NCBI GenBank assembly: GCA_025997155.1
Contig: BNUF01000008.1
Location: 1-33,560 of the forward strand
Source: Clostridia bacterium
GTDB taxonomy: Bacteria; Bacillota; Clostridia; Lachnospirales; WQUN01
Length of the DNA stretch: 33,560 bases
Direction: 5' to 3'
Numbering within the stretch: the stretch's first letter is position 1; the number at the start of each line of letters is the position of its first letter. The notes under the pieces were generated by a model, which saw only the letters and a list, made by a program, of their open reading frames with translations, had not been told where the DNA came from and made no database searches. Below, one piece after another: positions 8,498 through 17,798 of this stretch. A program made the translations under genes and the position numbers.

Positions 8498-9453
8498 TGC
8501 CGCTTTTAGAGGTGCGAAATCTCAAGCAATATTTCCGCGTCGGCGGCGGTTTTTTCGCGAAAAAGAAAGTCGTAAAAGCGGTGGACAACTTGTCTTTTGT
8601 GATAGAAAAAGGCGAGACGCTGGGGCTTGTGGGCGAAAGCGGCTGCGGAAAAAGCACGACGGGGAGGAGCGTTTTGCGTCTGCTCCCGAAATCCCCGACA
8701 GAGGGGGAGATATACTACAACGGCGCGGACATAACCCGCGCGGAGATGCTCCCCTACCGCCGCAAAATGCAGATTGTGTTCCAAGACCCGTATGCGAGCC
8801 TTGACCCGCGTGTCACCGTCGGGGATACCGTCGGCGAGGCTCTTGACATACACAAATTGTACGAAAACCGCGCCGAGCGTCAGGAAAAGATAATGTCGTT
8901 GCTTCATACCGTCGGGCTTAACTCGGAACATTCCAACCGTTACCCTCACGAGTTTTCGGGCGGGCAAAGGCAGAGAATCGGGATTGCGCGGGCACTTGCC
9001 GTCGACCCCGAGTTTATCGTGTGTGACGAGCCTGTGTCCGCCCTTGACGTGTCGATACAGGCGCAGATTGTGAATATGTTTGAGGATTTGCAGCAGGAGC
9101 GGCAACTCGCCTATCTCTTTATCGCCCACGATTTGTCGGTGGTCAAGCACATAAGCAACCGTATCGGCGTTATGTATTTGGGTAAACTGGTGGAACTCGC
9201 CCCGAGCGACGAACTGACTTTCCATTCCTTGCACCCTTACACCCAAAGCCTTATCAGCGCGATTCCCGTACCCGACCCGAAAGTGAGAGTTAAACGTATC
9301 GCCCTTGAGGGAGACGTGCCGAGTCCGCTTGACCCGCCGTCCGGGTGTAATTTCCGCACACGCTGTCCTCGTGCCGAGGCGAAATGCGCGGAGCGTGAAC
9401 CCGAAATGCGGGAAATCAAGACGGGGCATTTTGTGTCCTGTCACTTAATCTAA
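8497..9453 (+). CDS. oppF: Peptide ABC transporter ATP-binding protein (OppF/DppF type)
   Basis: This 318-aa second ATPase forms a heterodimer with OppD. It shows a Walker A GESGCGKS (from residue 46), a signature FSGGQRQR, a Walker [13 protein letters not shown] and an IAHD switch. The C-terminal extension again carries the [14 protein letters not shown] cysteine cluster. ATG 8497 overlaps the oppD stop by one base and follows AAGGAGG; an upstream in-frame extension into oppD does not match the family. Eleven bases separate it from the binding protein. Confidence 0.95.
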   Translation: MPLLEVRNLKQYFRVGGGFFAKKKVVKAVDNLSFVIEKGETLGLVGESGCGKSTTGRSVLRLLPKSPTEGEIYYNGADITRAEMLPYRRKMQIVFQDPYASLDPRVTVGDTVGEALDIHKLYENRAERQEKIMSLLHTVGLNSEHSNRYPHEFSGGQRQRIGIARALAVDPEFIVCDEPVSALDVSIQAQIVNMFEDLQQERQLAYLFIAHDLSVVKHISNRIGVMYLGKLVELAPSDELTFHSLHPYTQSLISAIPVPDPKVRVKRIALEGDVPSPLDPPSGCNFRTRCPRAEAKCAEREPEMREIKTGHFVSCHLI

Positions 9454-9464
9454 AGGAGAGAATC

Positions 9465-11126
9465 ATGAAAAAGAAAAGAATTTTCGCGGCAGCTACCGCG
9501 TCTTTAATGTTGATTTCGACACTAGGCGCGTGTGCGCCAAAAGCTACCACGGGTACAACCACCCCAAGCACGACGGCGACGACAACGGCGGAGGACACGG
9601 GTTTTGACCCCTCAAAATTTCAGGTAAAGGCGATTGACGAAAAAACCTTTGAAGTCACGCTGAACACGCCTATTCCGTACTTTTTGGAGCTTACCGCGTT
9701 CCCGACGTTTATGCCTGTGCAAAAAAACGCGGTTGAAACAGGCGGCGACGCGTGGGCGACAAAACCCGAGACCTATGTCGGTACAGGCGCGTTTCGTATG
9801 ACAGAATTTGTCAACGGTTCGCACATTACCCTTGAAAAAAACCCGAACTATTGGGACGCGGCAAACGTCACGCCCGAAAAACTGACTTTAACCCTGACAG
9901 ACGACGCCGTGGCGCAGCTTGACGGATTCCAGACGGGGAAATTTCAATTTATTGACGACATTCCGACAAACGAAATCGACCAGCTTATGAACAACCCCGA
10001 TTTTGTTCGCGAACCGCAGTTGGGTACGTATTACGCAAGCCTTAACAACCAAAAAGCTCCTTTTGACAACCCGCTTGTACGCAAGGCGTTCAGTTTGGCT
10101 GTCGACCGTGAGTATATCTCGAAAAATATATCAAAAGGCTGGATTCCGGCGGGTGCGTTCGTTCCCCCGACTTCCACCGACAACGGCAAGGAATTCGGCG
10201 ACAACCGCAAGGATTATATCGACGTTTCGGACGGAGCGTATGAGAAGAATTTAGCGGAGGCGAAGTCGCTTCTTGCCGAGGCGGGGTACCCTGACGGCGC
10301 GGGGCTTCCTAACATTGAGTATATCTACAACGAGGGGAGCATACACCGCCCCGTTGCGGAGGCTCTTCAAGATATGTGGGGCAAATTGGGCGCTAAAGTT
10401 AGTATCGAGTCGCAGGAATGGTCAACTTTCCTCAACACCCGCAAACACGGCGAATATATGGCGGCGCGGGACGGCTGGGTAAACGATTACAGCGACCCTA
10501 TCGGTATGCTCGACTTATTTGTGACGGGCAACGGCAACAACAACGCGCAATACTCGAACCCCGAATACGATAAACTAATCGCCTCTATAAAATCGGAAAC
10601 CGACCAGACAAAACGCTCCGTGCTGCTCCACCAAGCGGAGGATATGCTTTTCGCGGACAGCGTGTTCGTGCCTCTTTTGTACTACACCGATTACTATATG
10701 GTCGCTCCGCAAGTAAAAAGCGGCATATGGTCAACGCCCATAGGCTGGAAATTTTTCCGAAAAGCTCCTGTCTCCGAGCTTGACGTCGTTCTCGGACCGA
10801 ACCCCGACACAATCGACCCCGCGCTTAACTCGGCGGTGGACGCGGGTATTATGATTCTCACGGCGTTTGACGGCTTGTACCGGTATGACGAGCAAAGCGC
10901 GCTTGAGCCTTCCCTTGCGGAGAGTGTCGACGTGAGCGAAGACGGCTTGACATACACCTTCCACCTTCGCGACGGACTCAAATGGAGCGACGGCACGCCG
11001 CTCACGGCGGAGGATTTCGTATACAGCTGGACACGCGCTATCAACCCCGAAACGGCGGCGGATTACAGCGAAATGTTTAATATAATCAAAGGATACAACG
11101 ACGCGCTAGGCGTGACGGCAGAATAA
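9465..11126 (+). CDS. oppA: Peptide-binding lipoprotein (SBP family 5) with circularly permuted domain order
   Basis: This 553-aa protein is in the position expected for the operon's substrate-binding lipoprotein. Residues 1-23 are a lipoprotein signal (LGAC lipobox, Cys23), followed by a Thr-rich linker to about residue 42. The body is in swapped order. Residues ~44-433 match the middle and C-terminal part of OppA/DppA proteins: FQVKAIDEKTFEVTL, VGTGAFRMTEF, NPNYWD, LVRKAFSLAVDREYI, then the family's end motif around TPIGWKFF. Residues ~435-553 match the canonical N-terminal part (SELDVVLGPNPDTIDPALNS, LAESVDVSEDGLTYTFHLRDG, KWSDGTPLTAEDFVYSW) and run to the stop. Both halves are intact, and together they make about one full domain. 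The old C-terminus is joined to the old N-terminus near residue 434 (base ~10767). The new ends fall in the loop that normally joins them. A natural permutation or an assembly error are the two explanations. Confidence 0.85.
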   Translation: MKKKRIFAAATASLMLISTLGACAPKATTGTTTPSTTATTTAEDTGFDPSKFQVKAIDEKTFEVTLNTPIPYFLELTAFPTFMPVQKNAVETGGDAWATKPETYVGTGAFRMTEFVNGSHITLEKNPNYWDAANVTPEKLTLTLTDDAVAQLDGFQTGKFQFIDDIPTNEIDQLMNNPDFVREPQLGTYYASLNNQKAPFDNPLVRKAFSLAVDREYISKNISKGWIPAGAFVPPTSTDNGKEFGDNRKDYIDVSDGAYEKNLAEAKSLLAEAGYPDGAGLPNIEYIYNEGSIHRPVAEALQDMWGKLGAKVSIESQEWSTFLNTRKHGEYMAARDGWVNDYSDPIGMLDLFVTGNGNNNAQYSNPEYDKLIASIKSETDQTKRSVLLHQAEDMLFADSVFVPLLYYTDYYMVAPQVKSGIWSTPIGWKFFRKAPVSELDVVLGPNPDTIDPALNSAVDAGIMILTAFDGLYRYDEQSALEPSLAESVDVSEDGLTYTFHLRDGLKWSDGTPLTAEDFVYSWTRAINPETAADYSEMFNIIKGYNDALGVTAE

Positions 11127-11131
11127 AAAAC

Positions 11132-11162
11132 AAAACCCCGCGTTTAGATTGCGGGGTTTTTG
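11132..11162. terminator. Bidirectional intrinsic terminator between oppA and rpoD
   Basis: AAAACCCCGC (11132-11141) pairs with GCGGGGTTTT (11151-11160). The A- and T-runs on either side let it work in both directions. It serves the convergent opp operon (+) and rpoD (-), whose stop lies at 11164. Confidence 0.88.
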
Positions 11163-11163
11163 T

Positions 11164-12240
11164 TTAATCAAGATAATCCTTGAGTTTTTTGCTGCGGCTC
11201 GGGTGGCGGAGTTTGCGGAGAGCTTTCGCCTCGATTTGGCGGATACGTTCTCTCGTCACCTTGAACTCGCGCCCGACTTCCTCGAGAGTTCTCGCCCGCC
11301 CGTCGTCCAGCCCGAAACGCAAGCGCAGCACCTTTTCCTCGCGTTCGGTGAGGGTATCTAGCACGTCCATTAGCTGTTCCTTAAGCATAGTAAACGCGGC
11401 TGCCTCGGCGGGCGCCATTATATCGTCGTCGGGGATAAAGTCGCCTAGGTGGCTGTCCTCTTCCTCTCCGATAGGGGTTTCAAGCGAAACGGGTTCTTGG
11501 GCGATTTTCGTAATCTCGCGGACTTTCTCAAGCGACATACCGCCCATTTCCTGCGCGAGTTCCTCGATACTCGGCGAACGTCCCAGCTGTTGCACGAGCT
11601 GGCGTTCGACGCGTATAAGTTTGTTGATTGTTTCAACCATATGCACGGGTATGCGGATAGTACGCGCCTGGTCGGCAATCGCCCGCGTTATCGCCTGACG
11701 AATCCACCATGTGGCGTAGGTGCTGAACTTGAAGCCCTTGCGGAAGTCAAATTTTTCAACCGCCTTAATAAGCCCGAGATTCCCCTCCTGTATTAAATCC
11801 AAAAAGAGCATACCGCGTCCGACATACCGCTTGGCGATACTCACCACAAGCCGCAGGTTCGCCTCCGCAAGCCGCATCTTGGCCTCGTTGTCCCCCGCCT
11901 CCATTCTCCTTGCCAGGTCGATTTCCTCCTCGCCGCTAAGCAGGGGGACTTTCCCGATTTCTTTGAGATACATACGCACGTGGTCGTCAATACTCACGCT
12001 GCTGTCGGGGAAATTCAAATCAAGTTCCTTATCCAAGTCGTCGTCAACCGTGTCGGGTAAAACGTCCACGCCCTCTTCTTCCAGATATTGTAAAACAACC
12101 TCAATATGCTCTGACGAAAGGTTTATATCCGCCAAAAAATCCGTCACTTCTTTGTAGTCAAGGACGTTTTTTTTGCTTTTCGCGATAAGTGTCAGTTCCT
12201 TCAGGTGGCCGATAAGCCCGGTTGCATCAATGGTTTTCAA
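11164..12240 (-). CDS. rpoD: RNA polymerase primary sigma factor (RpoD / sigma-A)
   Basis: This 358-aa housekeeping sigma factor has a short acidic region 1.1 (residues ~1-80), then region 1.2 ([20 protein letters not shown]). Regions 2.1-2.4 include [37 protein letters not shown] and [20 protein letters not shown] for -10 recognition. Regions 3 and 4 follow, ending in the helix-turn-helix [20 protein letters not shown] and the DYLD tail. The start is TTG at 12240, with a GGAAGGG-type ribosome site just upstream on this strand. It follows dnaG by 31 bases, preserving the dnaG-rpoD half of the macromolecular synthesis operon. Its -10 specificity fits the TATAAT-like promoters in this window. 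Confidence 0.97.
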   Translation of the reverse strand: MKTIDATGLIGHLKELTLIAKSKKNVLDYKEVTDFLADINLSSEHIEVVLQYLEEEGVDVLPDTVDDDLDKELDLNFPDSSVSIDDHVRMYLKEIGKVPLLSGEEEIDLARRMEAGDNEAKMRLAEANLRLVVSIAKRYVGRGMLFLDLIQEGNLGLIKAVEKFDFRKGFKFSTYATWWIRQAITRAIADQARTIRIPVHMVETINKLIRVERQLVQQLGRSPSIEELAQEMGGMSLEKVREITKIAQEPVSLETPIGEEEDSHLGDFIPDDDIMAPAEAAAFTMLKEQLMDVLDTLTEREEKVLRLRFGLDDGRARTLEEVGREFKVTRERIRQIEAKALRKLRHPSRSKKLKDYLD

Positions 12241-12271
12241 ACTTGACCCTTCCCTTCATACGTTGTTATTC

Positions 12272-14008
12272 TTAACAATACGGCAATTTTATATTCAATT
12301 CGGTAAGATTTCTTTTACGGACAGCCAGTTTTTCGACGTCTTCGGGGTCGGTCAGCTGTCTTGACGAATATTCAATGTATTGTTTTTTAACTTCTTTGAG
12401 TATCTGGTTCAGCGTCTGCTCTTTTTTATCGTCCGAAATTTCAAGGGGCTTGGCAAAAATTGCCGATATAATCTTTTGCTCCTCATAGTTTTCGCCGATA
12501 TTGATAAGTTCCGCCTCAGAGATACTTTCCCCCTGTTTTTTGTATATTTCTTCCAGCAACACTTTGTGTACGGGATTTATAAGTTCTTCGGGTGAAATAT
12601 AATTTTGAACAATCGGTATAAGTCTCGTGTCGTTCGTGAGTATGGATATGAACGCGCCGACTGCCCTGTCCTGAACTTGCGGCGTTTTCTTGTATATTTC
12701 GCGTTTCGGAATAATCACGGGCGGGGTACTCTGTTTGGCGACTTCCCGCCGCACGACGTCCTCCGGCAAGTCCGAAATTTGCGCGACTGTTTGCGCGTAA
12801 ATGTTCTTTTCAAGTTCGCTGGTTCGCCCCGCCAAAAATTTTACCGCCTCGTTCGTGAAATTGACTTTTTCCGCCGTGTCCTTTAGATTATACTTATTCT
12901 TGATAGAGTTTATGGTGTAGGTAACGCTGTCCTTCGCCGTCTCAAGAATTTCCGAAAACGCCTCCGCGCCGAAATTCGTAAGAAACTCGTCGGGGTCTTT
13001 GGCGTTCGGGACGGCAAGGACGCGGCAAGCCACCCCCGCCGTCTCGAGGACGGGGATTGCCCGCGCCGCCGCCTTTTGCCCCGCCGCGTCGCTGTCAAAG
13101 AGAAGAACGGCGCGGGACACATATCGTTTCAGCACCTTCGCGTGGTTTTCGTTAAAGGACGTGCCGAGTGACGCGACGGCGTTATTAAACCCGAATCTGT
13201 GGAGAGCTATCACGTCCATATACCCCTCGCAGAGTATAAACTCGCCCTTTCCCGATTTTTTCGCGAAGTTTATGCCGTACAGGTTACGGCTTTTGTCGAA
13301 CACGAGAGTGTCGGGGGAATTAAGGTATTTCGGCTCGTCCGCCCCGAGGACGCGTCCGCCGAAACCGACAATCCTGTCCAAAACGTCGATAATCGGGAAC
13401 ATAAGCCGCCCGCGGAATCTGTCGTAGACCTGCCCGCTGTCGTTATGTTTGGCAAGCCCCGCCATTTCGATTGTGGGAACGTCATACCCCTTTGATTTCA
13501 AAAAATTTAACAATAAGTCCCATTTTTCGCAGGAATAGCCAAGCCCGAACAACACGCAGGTACGATTACTAAGCCCGCGCAGGTTTAGGTAATTTCTGGC
13601 AATTTCGCCCTCCGCGCCAATCAGCTGTTCATAAAAAAACCGCGCCGAAAGTTTGTTGATTTCGTATATAATATCTTTCTTGCGTATGACTTCCTTTTCG
13701 TCCGCCGACAACTCCGCCTCGGGCAGTTTGTAGTGTATGCGTTTGGCGAGTTCCCTGACCGCCTCGTAAAACGACAAATTTTCTTTTCTCATCAAAAAGC
13801 CGTAGACGTTCCCGCTCTCCCCGCACCCGAAACAGTAATATACCTGTTTCGCCGCGTTTACAGAGAAAGACGGGGTTTTTTCAGAGTGGAACGGACAAAG
13901 CCCGACGTACTGCACGCCGTTCTGTTTAAGGCGCGTGTGCCCGCCGATAACGTCTATGATGTTGTTTCCGTGCATTATCTCGTCGATTACATTTTGGGCG
14001 TAGCGCAT
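12272..14008 (-). CDS. dnaG: DNA primase
   Basis: This 578-aa primase makes RNA primers at the replication fork. The N-terminal CHC2 zinc-binding domain has Cys38, His41, Cys59 and Cys62. It is followed by the catalytic core and the TOPRIM domain, with the metal-binding Glu in LCEGYMDVIAL and the Asp pair in LLFDSDAAGQKAA. The C-terminal ~180 residues should bind the DnaB helicase and are the least conserved part. The ATG at 14008 has a strong AAAGGGGGAG site. It is immediately followed by rpoD, the expected order in Firmicutes. Confidence 0.96.
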   Translation of the reverse strand: MRYAQNVIDEIMHGNNIIDVIGGHTRLKQNGVQYVGLCPFHSEKTPSFSVNAAKQVYYCFGCGESGNVYGFLMRKENLSFYEAVRELAKRIHYKLPEAELSADEKEVIRKKDIIYEINKLSARFFYEQLIGAEGEIARNYLNLRGLSNRTCVLFGLGYSCEKWDLLLNFLKSKGYDVPTIEMAGLAKHNDSGQVYDRFRGRLMFPIIDVLDRIVGFGGRVLGADEPKYLNSPDTLVFDKSRNLYGINFAKKSGKGEFILCEGYMDVIALHRFGFNNAVASLGTSFNENHAKVLKRYVSRAVLLFDSDAAGQKAAARAIPVLETAGVACRVLAVPNAKDPDEFLTNFGAEAFSEILETAKDSVTYTINSIKNKYNLKDTAEKVNFTNEAVKFLAGRTSELEKNIYAQTVAQISDLPEDVVRREVAKQSTPPVIIPKREIYKKTPQVQDRAVGAFISILTNDTRLIPIVQNYISPEELINPVHKVLLEEIYKKQGESISEAELINIGENYEEQKIISAIFAKPLEISDDKKEQTLNQILKEVKKQYIEYSSRQLTDPEDVEKLAVRKRNLTELNIKLPYC

Positions 14009-14039
14009 AGCTCCCCCTTTAGGCTAAAAGACTAAGACC

Positions 14040-14080
14040 TTGGGGCTTTGCCCCAAACCCCACAAGGGACTAGTCCCTTG
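14040..14080. repeat. Double-hairpin intergenic element between thrS and dnaG
   Basis: Two adjacent perfect hairpins fill this short gap: TTGGGGC/GCCCCAA with a TTT loop (14040-14056), and the 18-base palindrome CAAGGGACTAGTCCCTTG (14063-14080). Paired GGGGC and AAGGGAC stems of this kind recur as interspersed intergenic repeats in many Clostridia-type genomes. No second copy lies in this window. It may terminate or attenuate transcription from thrS into dnaG, but a clear U-tract on the minus strand is lacking. Confidence 0.65.
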
Positions 14081-14090
14081 ACCCTTTTCT

Positions 14091-15989
14091 TTACACGATT
14101 TGTTTTTTGGTAGCGATTTCGTCTTTCATTTTTGAGAGAACGGAAGGAACGGACGTTGCGCCGAGTTCGCCCTCACGCGTGCGCAGCGACACGGTTTTGC
14201 TCTCCTCTTCCTTTTCGCCCACTACCAGTATATACGGAATACGGCGGTTTCGCGCCTCGCGGATTTTGAAACCGATTTTTTCGCCTCGGCAGTCCGTCTC
14301 GACGCGTATACCGTTATTCTCGAGTTCGTCCTTGACTGCCGCCGCGTAGCCGTGAAATTTGTCGGAAATCGGCAAAACGATGGCTTGAACGGGAGCAAGC
14401 CAGAGAGGGAATTTCCCCGCAAAATGTTCAACCAGTATGCCGATAAAGCGTTCGATACTTCCGTAAAGCACTCTGTGAATCATTACAGGGCGGTGTTTTT
14501 CGCCGTCACTCCCGACATACGAAAGGTCGAATTTTTCGGGCATCTGGAAATCCAGCTGAATCGTGCCGCATTGCCACGTCCGCCCGAGACTGTCTTCAAG
14601 GTGGAAATCAAGTTTAGGGCCGTAGAACGCGCCGTCCCCCTCGTTTACGACAAAGGGCAGCCCTTTTTCCGTGATTGCCTCGCGCAGGGCGTTTGTGGCG
14701 GTGTCCCAATCCTCCACGCTCCCCATACTATCCTCCGGCTTTGTCGACAACTCCACGTGATACTTGAACCCGAACAGCGAATAAACCTTGTCAATCATCT
14801 CGCAGACGCGCTTAATCTCGTCCTTTATCTGTTCTTTAATCAGGAAGATATGCGCGTCGTCCTGTGTGAAACAACGCACGCGCATAAGCCCGTGGAGCGC
14901 CCCCGATTTCTCGTGGCGGTGAACCACGCCGAGCTCCGCCATTCTAAGCGGCAGGTCGCGGTAGGAACGCGTCTCAATCCCGTACACCAGCATAGCTCCG
15001 GGGCAGTTCATCGGTTTGAGCGCGTGTTCTTTTTCGTCGATTTCTGTCAGGTATATGTTGTCCTTGTAGTGCGTCCAATGCCCCGAACGCTCCCAGAGGG
15101 ACTTGTCGAGCATAAGCGGCGTGGAAATCTCCGCGTAGCCCGCCGCCCTGTGAATCTCGCGCCAATAATTTATAAGTGTACTTTTAAGTATAACGCCGTT
15201 TGGAAGGAAAAACGGAAATCCTTGCCCCTCGTCAAGAAACGCGAAGAGTTTCAGTTCCTGCCCCAGTTTTCGGTGGTCGCGTTTTTTCGCCTCCTCGATT
15301 CGCTCGAGATACGCCGCAAGTTCCGACTGTTTCGTGAAAGAAATCCCGTATATCCGCGTGAGCATCTTGTTTTTCTCGTCTCCGCGCCAGTACGCGCCCG
15401 AAACCTTGAGAAGTTTAAGAGCTTTCACATATTTTGTGTTAAGAAGGTGAGGCCCAGCGCAAAGGTCGGTAAATTCGCCCTGCGCGTAAAAAGACAGCGT
15501 TTTCTCGTCAGGCAAGTCCTTTATAAGCTCAGTTTTGTAGACTTCCCCCGCAACCTTTGCAAGAGCTTCGTCACGGGGCAAGTCAAAACGCGTAATCTCA
15601 AGCTCTTCTTTGACGATTTTTTTCATCTCGTCCTCAATAGCGGGAAAATCCTCGGGCGTTAGCGTCTTTTCAAGTTCGATATCATAGTAAAATCCGTCTT
15701 TGATAGAAGGTCCAATCGCGAGCCGCACCTCGGGGTAAAGCCGTTTCAACGCCTGCGCCAAAATATGCGCCGTCGTGTGCCAAAAGGCGCGTTTTCCGTC
15801 CGCGTCCTCAAAGGTCAAAATCCGCACCTCCGCGTCCTTCGCGACGACATAGCGCAAGTCCCGCACCGCGCCGTCAACTATCCCCGCCGTGGCGTTACGG
15901 TAAAGCCCCTCCCCGATACTCCGCGCAATCTCCGCGACTTCCGCCGCCCCGTCATATTCTTTTACCGTATCTTTTAGTGTTATCTTCAT
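14091..15989 (-). CDS. thrS: Threonyl-tRNA synthetase
   Basis: This 632-aa class II synthetase charges tRNA-Thr. The order is an N-terminal TGS domain, a second editing domain with the HTTAHILAQAL and CAGPHL motifs, the catalytic core, and a C-terminal anticodon-binding domain. The core contains the zinc Cys in ALKPMNCPGAM, the HRHEKSGALHGLMRVR motif 2, and motif 3 at MIHRVLYGSIERF. ATG 15989 (MKITLKD) fits the family N-terminus. A GTG seven codons upstream abuts the previous stop, but the GGAGG ribosome site lies inside those codons, which favours the ATG despite the 11-base spacing. It lies only 17 bases after a GH5 glycosidase gene, with no T-box leader between them. Confidence 0.96.
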   Translation of the reverse strand: MKITLKDTVKEYDGAAEVAEIARSIGEGLYRNATAGIVDGAVRDLRYVVAKDAEVRILTFEDADGKRAFWHTTAHILAQALKRLYPEVRLAIGPSIKDGFYYDIELEKTLTPEDFPAIEDEMKKIVKEELEITRFDLPRDEALAKVAGEVYKTELIKDLPDEKTLSFYAQGEFTDLCAGPHLLNTKYVKALKLLKVSGAYWRGDEKNKMLTRIYGISFTKQSELAAYLERIEEAKKRDHRKLGQELKLFAFLDEGQGFPFFLPNGVILKSTLINYWREIHRAAGYAEISTPLMLDKSLWERSGHWTHYKDNIYLTEIDEKEHALKPMNCPGAMLVYGIETRSYRDLPLRMAELGVVHRHEKSGALHGLMRVRCFTQDDAHIFLIKEQIKDEIKRVCEMIDKVYSLFGFKYHVELSTKPEDSMGSVEDWDTATNALREAITEKGLPFVVNEGDGAFYGPKLDFHLEDSLGRTWQCGTIQLDFQMPEKFDLSYVGSDGEKHRPVMIHRVLYGSIERFIGILVEHFAGKFPLWLAPVQAIVLPISDKFHGYAAAVKDELENNGIRVETDCRGEKIGFKIREARNRRIPYILVVGEKEEESKTVSLRTREGELGATSVPSVLSKMKDEIATKKQIV

Positions 15990-16006
15990 TGTATGTGTTA
16001 CCTCCG

Positions 16007-17731
16007 TCACTTATATTCGTTAAGCGATATGCCGTTTTTGCCGAGGGGCGTGGTGTGGCTCAGCCCGACAAACCTGCCGTCTTGCTGCCAAAGCACGGGT
16101 TCAAGGAACTCGTACTTCTCCTCGTCCCACGTGACGAAGTCGTCCCTAAGCAGTCCGCCCGTGTCGCCCGAATTCGCGTTAAGACACCAGTAGGTGTGGT
16201 TTATGCGGTACGTCGAGATGAGTTCGCGCATATACGTCATCCATTTGAGGTTGGGTTCGCTCATAAACCCGCCCCATTCTCCGATTAAAAGCGGAGCGAT
16301 GTTTTTTTCGTGAATGAACATAAAGTTGTCCTGCCAAACGTCCTTATAAAGGCTGTCGTAGGTGTAGCCGCCTATAAACCACGACTGCATATACACAGCA
16401 GGGCCGTAATCGTGAGGGGAGTACACCAGTTTGTCCGAAAATTCGCCCAATTCGACGGGGTAGTACCTGACCCCGCGCAGATTCCCGCCCCACCAGTTAT
16501 AATAATAATCGTTATCGTCCGTATACCCTTTTGACACGTTCATGGGGAAAATCTCGACCCCCTCCACGAGTACGAGCGCGTTAGGGTTTTTGCTTAAAAC
16601 GGCGTTCGCCGCCTTCTCCGCGACATACCGCCAGTTGTCGGCGTCCTTTGAGTCGTCCCACTTAGCGCGGGGCGTTTCGTTCTGCGTGCCGTGGGGTTCG
16701 TTCTTGAGGTCGTAGGCGATTATGGTGTCGTCGCCCTTGTAACGCTCCGCCACCCACGAGAGTGCGGCAAGGTATTTTTCTTCCGTTATGTCGCCGTCCG
16801 TCCAAATTGGTTTCATATGCCCCATAGGGTCCGTCTTCGCGCTGTGGATATCGATTAGGAACTTAAGCCCCTTACTCTCCGCCGAATCCACCAGATAATC
16901 GAAAATCTGGAGACTGTTCATTCCGTTAAAGCGGGCGTTTACGGCGCGGTTGTAGTTCGCCTCGGGATAATCCCCCGCCGCCCACCGATTCAGAAGTTCC
17001 GCCGAAAACGGTACGCGGATTATGTTAAAACCTCTGTCCGCCACCGCCTGCAAAAGTTCCTCCGCGTCAGCCGTCCACAGCCCGTCAAATATGTTACTGC
17101 CCGTGTTGTACCCGAACCAGTTAAGCCCCGTGAGCCAAACCTCCTGCCCCGCGCCGTCGTACAGGCGGTTGCCCTTTGCGTGAAGCCAGTCGTCGGAGGC
17201 GGTTTTTTCGTCCTTCGGCGCGATAGGTTCGGGCGGCGTAAGCGGCACTTCCTCCGCGCCTAGAGCGGCGTCTTTCGGCACGGCGATAATGAACCCGCAC
17301 TCCTGAACTCCGCCGACCGATATATTTCTATTATAATCCACATTTTTTATGCTAAGAGTGCCGTCGCCCGAAACGGCGAAAACCCCGTTCCACGAGTCTT
17401 TTATAACGCTGTAACGCGGAAATTTCATCTCCGCCGCCCAGCCGACTACCTCGTTTTCGCTGACGTTCCTGACGGAGACCGTAAACTGTGTGCAGTCCTT
17501 CCCGTTTTCCTCCCACGAGTTCACTTTGGCGAAAGTCGCTTCGGTCAAGCCGTCAAGGCTTACCGCGCTGGTCAAATTATTCGCGGGCAGAGGCTCAGGC
17601 GCAATAGCCCTTGCCCCCGCCGCCCCGATACGCCCCACGAACGCGTATACCAAAACTAAGAGTAACGCCGTCACAAATACGCCTATCACCTGTTTTTTTG
17701 TCGTTACCTTTTTTTTGCCGTTGTCGTCCAT
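16007..17731 (-). CDS. Membrane-anchored GH5 glycoside hydrolase (cellulase-like) with N-terminal CBM2-like domain
   Basis: This 574-aa protein starts with a basic cytoplasmic tail and one uncleaved-looking membrane span (residues ~14-36). A beta-sandwich resembling a CBM2 carbohydrate-binding module follows (~52-152, with conserved Trp98 and Trp114 and an ISVGG...CGFII end). A Pro-rich linker (~160-176) leads to a GH5 catalytic barrel (~180-555). The acid/base Glu345 sits in the DLKNEPHG motif and the nucleophile Glu485 in LLIGEWGG. The family hydrolyses beta-1,4-glucans or related hemicelluloses. The anchor suggests it acts at the outer face of the membrane. The CBM2-like call is weaker than the GH5 call. 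Its stop is next to thrS, an unusual pairing. Confidence 0.9.
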   Translation of the reverse strand: MDDNGKKKVTTKKQVIGVFVTALLLVLVYAFVGRIGAAGARAIAPEPLPANNLTSAVSLDGLTEATFAKVNSWEENGKDCTQFTVSVRNVSENEVVGWAAEMKFPRYSVIKDSWNGVFAVSGDGTLSIKNVDYNRNISVGGVQECGFIIAVPKDAALGAEEVPLTPPEPIAPKDEKTASDDWLHAKGNRLYDGAGQEVWLTGLNWFGYNTGSNIFDGLWTADAEELLQAVADRGFNIIRVPFSAELLNRWAAGDYPEANYNRAVNARFNGMNSLQIFDYLVDSAESKGLKFLIDIHSAKTDPMGHMKPIWTDGDITEEKYLAALSWVAERYKGDDTIIAYDLKNEPHGTQNETPRAKWDDSKDADNWRYVAEKAANAVLSKNPNALVLVEGVEIFPMNVSKGYTDDNDYYYNWWGGNLRGVRYYPVELGEFSDKLVYSPHDYGPAVYMQSWFIGGYTYDSLYKDVWQDNFMFIHEKNIAPLLIGEWGGFMSEPNLKWMTYMRELISTYRINHTYWCLNANSGDTGGLLRDDFVTWDEEKYEFLEPVLWQQDGRFVGLSHTTPLGKNGISLNEYK

Positions 17732-17752
17732 AACTCACTCGCCTTTCCGCTC

Positions 17753-17780
17753 ATTATACAGTATAAACATTATATCACAA
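17753..17780 (-). promoter_or_regulatory. Possible promoter of the GH5 gene
   Basis: On the minus strand, TTGTGA (17780-17775) and TATAAT (17758-17753) are 16 bases apart, ending 21 bases before the ATG. It lies in an AT-rich divergent intergenic region of about 120 bases. Confidence 0.4.
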
Positions 17781-17798
17781 ATTTTTTCTAAAATATAT

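Noticed and set aside
8506..9444. Minus-strand open frame of 312 codons
   Set aside because: It is a shadow of oppF; the plus-strand Walker and signature motifs explain the region.
9465..11126. Possibility that the binding-protein gene is a fusion of two different partial oppA pseudogenes
   Set aside because: The two parts together make about one full domain without obvious duplication, and there is no frameshift or internal stop. A permutation of one gene explains it more simply, although an assembly error is not excluded.
14352..15662. Long plus-strand open frame of 436 codons
   Set aside because: It is antisense to thrS, whose motifs are all present on the minus strand. The plus-strand product matches no family and has biased, low-quality composition.
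15990..16006. T-box riboswitch before thrS
   Set aside because: The space between the GH5 stop and thrS is only 17 bases, so no T-box can fit there.
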